Shown in pieces: positions 58,566-64,000 of a stretch of 64,000 nt of DNA. The notes under the pieces were generated by a model. It did no database searches. It saw nothing but the letters and a program-made list of their open reading frames with translations, and was not told the DNA's origin. Location of the stretch: positions 1 to 64,000 of the forward strand of contig PDTD01000014.1 in assembly GCA_002748755.1 (NCBI GenBank). Reading direction: 5' to 3'. Source of the DNA: Desulfobulbus propionicus. GTDB taxonomy: Bacteria > Desulfobacterota > Desulfobulbia > Desulfobulbales > Desulfobulbaceae. Every line of letters begins with the position of its first letter. The stretch's first letter is position 1. A program made the translations under genes and the position numbers.

Positions 58566-59615
58566 TTAAAAGGGTGCTTGTCTTATGGCTAAGCCGGTTG
58601 CAATAGCCATTTCCGGGGCTATTGATTGAAGATAGTGTGCATCAATTTTCTTCTCGTCGACTTTCATGGTCGCAAAGGGGTTAAAGGCGATAACACGAAG
58701 TGCAGTTTCCTCCTCGATGTAGTCGATCAGTCCAGCCACTTTGCTGCCCCCGCCGCTCAGGACCAGCGCTGTAAGCGGGTTGCTGGGATTATTGGCCGTA
58801 TACAGGTCCACGGCCTTTTTTATTTCCAGGATCCATTGGGTACAGGTCTGGTTAAAAACATCTTCTATTATTTCTCTGCTTTCATCGGCCTGGATATGGC
58901 CCAGTTTAATTTGTTCGGCCTGATCTTCGTCAATATCCAAGGCGTTGGCCAACTGTATGGTCAGTTGATTGCTGCCAACGACCACGTCCCGGGCGAGAAC
59001 GCTTATCCCCTCCTTGAGGATATTGATGTTCATTTTGGAGGCCCCGATGTCGACCAGGGCAATAGTATTCTGCTCCTCACCGGTGGAGAGTTCCCAGATA
59101 TTTTCCAGGGCAAAGCCGTCGACGTCCACCAGAACGGTTTTCAGGTTCAGCTCTTCCATCATCATGAGATAGTCATCGACAACTTCTTTTTTTGCAGCAA
59201 CGAGCATAATATCGCTTCGTCCTTCCTCTCGGCTGCTGGTGGGCAGTTGATGATAATCGAGATAGACATCATCGATATCAAAGGGGATGTACTGCTCGGC
59301 CTCTGCAAGGATATAGTTTTGCAGCTCGTCGCCTTCCATGTATTCAAGGTTGATCTTCTTGACGATAACTGAATAACCGGAGATGGAGAGCCCGATACGT
59401 TTATTTTTTATTTTCAAGTTGTTAAAGAGAGATGCAATGATCTGGCCGACGATTTCTGGTTCTTGGAGTACACCATCTTCGACCGCTCCTTCAGGGAGCA
59501 GGGCGCTGCCAACAGCCGAGAGCTTATATCCTTTCCCAGAGCGTCGGAGTTGGCAAATCTTCACCGCATGAGAGCCTATGTCTACCCCGGTGATGAGCTG
59601 ATCTTTTTTAGCCAT
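58566..59615 (-). CDS. pilM: Type IV pilus assembly protein PilM
   Basis: The 349-residue actin-like ATPase lies on the cytoplasmic face of the pilus alignment complex. Motifs include TGVDIGSHAVKICQL, IALVDIGASKMNINI and LVLSGGGSKVAGLIDYIEEE, the actin-type phosphate and adenosine loops. ATG 59615 has only a weak AAGAG. It opens the pil operon. Confidence 0.95.
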   Translation of the reverse strand: MAKKDQLITGVDIGSHAVKICQLRRSGKGYKLSAVGSALLPEGAVEDGVLQEPEIVGQIIASLFNNLKIKNKRIGLSISGYSVIVKKINLEYMEGDELQNYILAEAEQYIPFDIDDVYLDYHQLPTSSREEGRSDIMLVAAKKEVVDDYLMMMEELNLKTVLVDVDGFALENIWELSTGEEQNTIALVDIGASKMNINILKEGISVLARDVVVGSNQLTIQLANALDIDEDQAEQIKLGHIQADESREIIEDVFNQTCTQWILEIKKAVDLYTANNPSNPLTALVLSGGGSKVAGLIDYIEEETALRVIAFNPFATMKVDEKKIDAHYLQSIAPEMAIATGLAIRQAPF

Positions 59616-59707
59616 GATTATCTCTTAGAAATTGTGAATGCAGGAGCTTGAATTGACAGGGAAATATACGACTGTCTCTAGATATTAAGCACATAAACCG
59701 CTGCGTT

Positions 59708-59756
59708 TGTCAAGTGTCGAGCATAATTTTTTTGTTTTTATTTTATTAAAAACAAA
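59708..59756 (-). promoter_or_regulatory. Possible pil operon promoter and AT hairpin
   Basis: On the minus strand TTGACA (59708-59713) lies about 95 bases before pilM, with only a loose TTAATA-type -10 at a long spacing. An AT-only hairpin (TTTGTTTTTA / TAAAAACAAA, 59731-59756) lies just upstream of it. The rest of the 312-bp gap to lepB shows nothing else. Confidence 0.35.
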
Positions 59757-59927
59757 GGGATAGATATGGTCCCCTTGTGCTTTATCTTGTGTTATCCTTG
59801 CCTAATTTTTTAAAATAATTTTATAAATAACATGTGGTTGTTATAGCCGAAATCCTGCTTGTATTTTTATGAGCTATCGGTTAGTTTGGCAGGCAACTTT
59901 ATTCTCCATCTCCCCAGAGGCTTACGA

Positions 59928-60578
59928 GTGACTTCTCATCCATCCCCTTCCAAAAAATCCGCCTGGCGTGAGAACGTTGAGGCGATTGTCATTGCCCTGA
60001 TCCTGGCTCTGTTCATCCGGACCTTTATTGTGCAGGCCTTTAAGATCCCCTCGGGGTCCATGCTGCCCACCTTGCAAATTGGCGACCATATTCTTGTTAA
60101 TAAATTCATTTATGGTATCAAGATCCCTTTTTCCGGCAAAGTGCTGGTGCCGGTAAAGGATCCGCAACCAAATGATATCATTGTTTTTAAATACCCGGAA
60201 AACCCCAAGTTGGACTACATTAAACGTGTTGTTGGCACAGCAGGACAAACTGTGGAGATCCGTGATAAAGTGGTCTTGATTGACGGGGTGGCCTTTGATG
60301 ATAAGTACGGTGTTCACAGTGACGTCAATATTTTGTCGGCAGCCCAGGGGCCAAGGGATAACTATGGTCCGGTGACCGTCCCGCCGGGTAAACTGTTTGT
60401 GATGGGAGACAACAGGGATAACTCCTATGATGGGCGGTTTTGGGGATTTGTTGACCTGCAGGCGGTGCGGGGTAAAGCCTTTCTTATTTACTGGTCCTGG
60501 GATGTCCGGGCAGACCTTTTTTCTTTGGATCGATTCAGATCTGTTCGTTGGGGCCGTATTGGTGACCTTGTGCATTGA
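59928..60578 (+). CDS. lepB: Signal peptidase I
   Basis: This inner-membrane serine protease is about 216 residues and cleaves signal peptides. The catalytic Ser is in IPSGSMLPTLQIGDHILVNK, the Lys in YIKRVVGTAGQ, and box E is MGDNRDNSYDGRFWGFV. One N-terminal membrane helix (AIVIALILALFIRTFIVQAF) is present. GTG 59928 after AGAGG is preferred to a TTG at 59859. It starts a lepB-pyrB-pyrC gene row. Confidence 0.93.
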   Translation: MTSHPSPSKKSAWRENVEAIVIALILALFIRTFIVQAFKIPSGSMLPTLQIGDHILVNKFIYGIKIPFSGKVLVPVKDPQPNDIIVFKYPENPKLDYIKRVVGTAGQTVEIRDKVVLIDGVAFDDKYGVHSDVNILSAAQGPRDNYGPVTVPPGKLFVMGDNRDNSYDGRFWGFVDLQAVRGKAFLIYWSWDVRADLFSLDRFRSVRWGRIGDLVH

Positions 60579-60590
60579 AGCGGAGTACAC

Positions 60591-61523
60591 GTGGCAACAG
60601 GATATTTTTTCCCCCACAGGCATGTTCTTGGAATTGATCAACTTTCCCCTGATGATATATCCCACATACTGCGCACGGCCAAATCCCTGAAGGAGATTTC
60701 GGCACGACCCATTAAAAAGGTGCCGACCTTACGAGGGCATACCATTATCAACCTTTTTTTTGAGCCCTCGACCCGTACCAGGTTGAGCTTTGAGATCGCA
60801 GCCAAAAGGATGAGCGCTGATACCTTTACTCTTTCTCCGGCCACCAGCAGCGCAACCAAAGGGGAGACACTCATCGATACGGCCCGTACCCTTTCGGCCA
60901 TGCATCCTGATGGTATCATTCTTCGCCACTCCTGTTCAGGGGCACCCCACATACTCGCCCGGCATGTGAACGCCTCGGTTATTAACGCCGGTGATGGTGC
61001 GCATGAGCACCCCTCCCAGGCCTTGCTCGACATGATGACCGTTCAGGAGCATAAAGGTCGCCTGCATGATCTCAAGGTTGCCATCATTGGGGACATTATG
61101 CACAGCAGGGTGGCTCACTCGGATATAGAGGGCTTTACTAAGATGGGATCCCGTGTCCATGTGTTTGGACCCTCGACATTGATGCCCAAAGGATTGGTGA
61201 ATCTCGGGGCCGTGGTCGAAACCTCTTTGGAAGATGTCGTCCGTCGTGCTGACGTGGTCATGACACTGCGTATCCAGAAAGAGAGACAGAACGATCCTTT
61301 GCTCCCCTCGTTCAGGGAATATGCCCGACATTTCAGTATTTCAAAAGAGATACTCTCCCTGGCCAAACCGGACGCCCTTGTCATGCATCCCGGGCCTGTG
61401 AACCGAGGGATAGAGTTAAGCCCGGAAGTCGCCGACAGTGGGCAATCGGTTATTCTCAATCAAGTGACCAATGGTGTGGCGGTTCGCATGGCCTTGCTGT
61501 ATCTGGTCATGGGGAACGCCTGA
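60591..61523 (+). CDS. pyrB: Aspartate carbamoyltransferase catalytic subunit
   Basis: The 310-residue enzyme makes carbamoyl-aspartate in pyrimidine synthesis. It has the carbamoyl-phosphate loop EPSTRTRLSFEIAAKR, HPSQALLDMMTVQE and HPGPVNRGIELS. GTG 60591 follows CGGAG and lies 12 bases after lepB. No pyrI regulatory gene follows; dihydroorotase comes next. Confidence 0.96.
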   Translation: MATGYFFPHRHVLGIDQLSPDDISHILRTAKSLKEISARPIKKVPTLRGHTIINLFFEPSTRTRLSFEIAAKRMSADTFTLSPATSSATKGETLIDTARTLSAMHPDGIILRHSCSGAPHILARHVNASVINAGDGAHEHPSQALLDMMTVQEHKGRLHDLKVAIIGDIMHSRVAHSDIEGFTKMGSRVHVFGPSTLMPKGLVNLGAVVETSLEDVVRRADVVMTLRIQKERQNDPLLPSFREYARHFSISKEILSLAKPDALVMHPGPVNRGIELSPEVADSGQSVILNQVTNGVAVRMALLYLVMGNA

Positions 61524-61793
61524 ATCCGCTGCGGAGTACAGACTGATACCCCATGGTCTCTTGTTGTGTAGGAAGCAAGCTGGAGCCAGGTATAGAGGAG
61601 CAGCTGCACCTCGTCGTCCTGCGGCAGGTTCAAAAACAGGGCAGCCCAAGCTCCGCTTTATTCGCTGAGCTGCTGTCGTACTCCCAACTCTGGGCTGCCT
61701 GGAGACGGAGGTATGCGCCAGCTTTGCCTCTGTACTGTTTCATAAACGCGCTCGGATGCAGACCACGGAAAATAGAGATCGGACAGTATCTTC

Positions 61794-63062
61794 ATGAACA
61801 CCTCTTGGATTATTCAACAGGGCCGGGTTGTCGATCCGGTCAATGCCATTGATCGTTGCCAAGATTTGTATGTGCTAGACGGTATTCTCACCGCTGAGGC
61901 CTCCGCTCTACCTGATGATGTTCAAATTATTGACGCTAGGGGACAAATCGTTGTCCCAGGGCTGATTGATATGCATGTGCATCTTCGGGAACCCGGACAT
62001 GAATACAAGGAGGATATTCTTTCCGGGACAAGAAGCGCAGTGTCCGGCGGCTTTACTGCTGTGGCGTGTATGCCCAATACCGTGCCCGTCAATGACAGCG
62101 GTGCTGTCTGTTCTTTTATTAAAGAGACAGCCCGTCAGGCGCCTGCCAGGGTGTATCCGGTGGCGGCGATCAGTAAGGGCAGTCTGGGGCGGGAACTCAC
62201 AGAGATGGGTGACCTGCGCGATCACGGGGCAGTGGCTGTGTCTGATGACGGACTCCCGGTTCGTGACAGTCAGCTTATGCGGCGTGCGCTGGAGTATGCC
62301 AGTGATTTTCAGTTGACCGTGATTTCGCACTGTGAAGATCCGGCCTTGAGCAAGGGAGTGATGAACGAAGGCGCGAATTCCACCCTTCTTGGGTTGCAAG
62401 GTATCCCGGCGGCTGCTGAATCGGTCATGGTGTACCGGGATATCGCCCTGGCCGAGTTGACAGGTAAGCCGGTGCATATTGCCCATGTGAGCTGCGCCCA
62501 GTCCGTGGATCTGATCCGGGCTGCAAAAAAGCGCGGGGTTCAGGTGACTGCGGAAACCGCTCCCCATTATTTCAGCCTGACCGATGGGGCGGTTATCGGG
62601 TATGACACCAACGCGAAAATGCATCCGCCGCTCAGGGAACAGGCCGATGTTGAGGCGATCATTGCCGCACTTGTTGATGGGACCATCGATGCCATAGCCA
62701 CGGACCATGCTCCCCACTCCAGTTTGGAAAAGGATCTGGAGTTCGATCAAGCAGCCAATGGCATCATTGGGTTGGAAACCGCCTTGCCGTTAACCTTGGA
62801 GCTGGTACACCGGGATGTGCTGGATCTGACCCGCCTGGTCGAGCTGTTGTCCGTTTCCCCGGCCAGGATTCTGGGGGTGCAGGGAGGACATTTCTCCCCG
62901 GGAGAGAGGGCGGATATGACCATTATTGACCCAGATCATGTCTTTTCGTACACAGAGGAGATGATTGTGTCCAAGAGTGTCAATACGCCCTATATCGGAA
63001 GACAGTTCAGAGGCAGGGCTGTGCTAACCATGGTGGATGGTGCTGTCCGGTTTTCCCTCTAA
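61794..63062 (+). CDS. pyrC: Dihydroorotase (type I)
   Basis: The 422-residue zinc amidohydrolase has metal ligands in IDMHVHLREPGHEYKED, and further blocks VISHCEDPALSKG, IAHVSCAQSVDLIRAAKKRG, TAETAPHYFSLTD and AIATDHAPHS. The pyrB-pyrC gap of 270 bases shows no convincing gene. The TAA stop directly abuts a MITE-like element. Confidence 0.95.
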   Translation: MNTSWIIQQGRVVDPVNAIDRCQDLYVLDGILTAEASALPDDVQIIDARGQIVVPGLIDMHVHLREPGHEYKEDILSGTRSAVSGGFTAVACMPNTVPVNDSGAVCSFIKETARQAPARVYPVAAISKGSLGRELTEMGDLRDHGAVAVSDDGLPVRDSQLMRRALEYASDFQLTVISHCEDPALSKGVMNEGANSTLLGLQGIPAAAESVMVYRDIALAELTGKPVHIAHVSCAQSVDLIRAAKKRGVQVTAETAPHYFSLTDGAVIGYDTNAKMHPPLREQADVEAIIAALVDGTIDAIATDHAPHSSLEKDLEFDQAANGIIGLETALPLTLELVHRDVLDLTRLVELLSVSPARILGVQGGHFSPGERADMTIIDPDHVFSYTEEMIVSKSVNTPYIGRQFRGRAVLTMVDGAVRFSL

Positions 63063-63063
63063 C

Positions 63064-63173
63064 CCTTATTTCTCATGGACATTGGTCGAGATTGGGGCCT
63101 GAAAACGGAGGTCACACCCATCTGTTTTTATTTTTTATCAAGTAAAACCAAGGTGTTACGGGAGATCCGGGCT
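63064..63173 (-). repeat. MITE-like repeat, shortened copy between pyrC and sfsA
   Basis: Minus-strand left end AGCCCGGATCTCCCGTAA, then AAAACAGATGGGTGTG, and a right end CCATGAGAAATAAGGGT. The left end supplies the last codons and stop of sfsA; the right end touches the pyrC stop. Confidence 0.75.
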
Positions 63174-63878
63174 GGGAGGCAGGGAGACGGGTACCTCTTT
63201 TCTGATATATATTTCTTGGGGAGAAACTCGGGCCTTGAAGGCCAGGACCAGGACCCCCGCTTTAATAGCTTTAGCAAGCGTTTCTGCATAGTTGGGATCT
63301 ATATGTGCTGCAGGCTGAAAGGCGTCTGTATCCTCTCTTTGGATACAAAAGAGCAAACTAGCGCCATGCCCCTGATGGGCCAGGCTGATCAGTTCCTCCA
63401 GATGTCTGGTCCCGCGAGCGGTAACCGCGTCAGGAAAAAGAGCGCATTTATCCTGCGCCAGAGAACAGTTTTTCACTTCCAGGTAGGTTGTCCGACCTCC
63501 TGGTTCATGTTCAAGCATAAAGTCCAGACGGCTTTTCTCTGAAATTTTGACCTCAGGCACAATGGTCTTGATGGGATCAAAGTGGTTGATCCGGCCGTTG
63601 GTCAGGGCCTCGTGCACCAGTTTATTGGTCCGTGCTGTGTTGATCCCAATCCAAGAGGGGCCTACCCGAACAAGTTCCAGGGTCCAGGGATATTTTCGTT
63701 GAGGATTTGTCGACCTGGAGATGAGAACCGGAAGACCGGGATCCGAACAGCCAAGCATGGAGCCGCTGTTGGGACAGTGTACGGTCAGTATGCGCCCGTC
63801 ATCCAGTTGGACATCAGCCAGAAAACGTTTGTACCGCTTGACCAGTTTTGCACGAGTTTGTCTTGTTGGAAGAAGCAT
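63156..63878 (-). CDS. sfsA: SfsA family DNA/RNA-binding nuclease-like protein
   Basis: The 240-residue protein matches SfsA: RAKLVKRYKRFLADVQLDDG, LTVHCPNSGSMLGCSDPG, RLDFMLEHEPGGRTTYLEVK and FPDAVTARGTRHLEELISLA. The family has a sugar-fermentation-stimulation phenotype and a PD-(D/E)xK-like fold. ATG 63878 matches the E. coli start but lacks a clear Shine-Dalgarno. Its final residues SPDLP and stop are encoded by the terminal repeat of a MITE-like element, so the C-terminus may have been altered by insertion. Confidence 0.93.
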   Translation of the reverse strand: MLLPTRQTRAKLVKRYKRFLADVQLDDGRILTVHCPNSGSMLGCSDPGLPVLISRSTNPQRKYPWTLELVRVGPSWIGINTARTNKLVHEALTNGRINHFDPIKTIVPEVKISEKSRLDFMLEHEPGGRTTYLEVKNCSLAQDKCALFPDAVTARGTRHLEELISLAHQGHGASLLFCIQREDTDAFQPAAHIDPNYAETLAKAIKAGVLVLAFKARVSPQEIYIRKEVPVSLPPSPDLP

Positions 63879-64000
63879 AGCCAGAGATTGCAAAATGTAG
63901 CTGAATTTGCCCGATCCTCTGTAAGGAGCGGACCTGCGTCCAGCTGTTATACCTCTGGGGCATTCTGCAGGCAATGAGAAATACGGCAAAGGGAAAAAGA

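Noticed and set aside
61553-61852. 99-codon plus-strand ORF between pyrB and pyrC
   Set aside because: It overlaps the pyrC start, has no recognisable domain and no good ribosome binding site, and the gap contains an inverted GGGCAGCCCA / TGGGCTGCC pair that could explain its composition.

Overview
The window is bacterial chromosome and most resembles a sulfur-metabolising member of Desulfobacterota, order Desulfobulbales. The reasons are a YedE/TusA/DsrE-type sulfur-relay cluster, a selenocysteine tRNA with at least one in-frame-UGA selenoprotein gene, an FmdE-like protein, an FMN-dependent GltB-like enzyme controlled by a GAF-ANTAR protein, and a PEP-CTERM protein. The genus cannot be fixed from this sequence. 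Genes are well formed, but many intergenic spaces are long and hold decayed insertion sequences and one abundant short repeat family.

Layout. 1-3.5 kb: start of a methyltransferase, an HD-GYP response regulator next to 5-formyl-THF cyclo-ligase, an IS66 remnant and a PEP-CTERM protein. 3.9-7 kb: a YeeE/YedE sulfur transporter divergent from tusA and three DsrE/F/H-like genes. 7-17 kb: a serine hydrolase, an ISL3 remnant, then dnaN, gyrB, gyrA and gpsA. 17-22 kb: an AT-rich acyltransferase beside an IS21 istB remnant, tyrS, transposase and DUF4338 fragments, and an ArsC-family selenoprotein that ordinary ORF calling truncates. 22.5-31 kb: aldo/keto reductase, a ModF-like ABC protein, and a BMP-type nucleoside ABC transporter operon that includes gpt. 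31-38 kb: gamma-carbonic anhydrase, a CBM48 protein, two U32-type genes, FmdE, yajC and tgt. 38-44 kb: GAF-ANTAR regulator, leader hairpin and GltB-like gene, a kinase, a MazG-like protein and tRNA-Sec. 44-52 kb: pyk, gap, glyQ, uvrA, secB. 52-60 kb: a type IV pilus operon pilM-N-O-P, an AMIN/STN/TPR protein, a secretin and a lipoprotein. 60-64 kb: lepB, pyrB, pyrC, sfsA.

Three things stand out. (1) A UGA-containing selenoprotein gene at 21683-22021, with a UxxC redox motif, lies on the same contig as tRNA-Sec. (2) At least 17 full, partial or internally deleted copies of a MITE-like element (about 220 bp when full, ends resembling AGCCCGGATTTCTCAT and its complement) are scattered through intergenic DNA, several directly abutting stop codons. 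(3) A likely ANTAR antitermination switch lies in front of the GltB-like gene. The sulfur cluster has the composition of the YTD cluster reported from sulfur-disproportionating bacteria and carries an unusually short DsrH-like protein.

All calls come from reading the sequence; no database search was possible.
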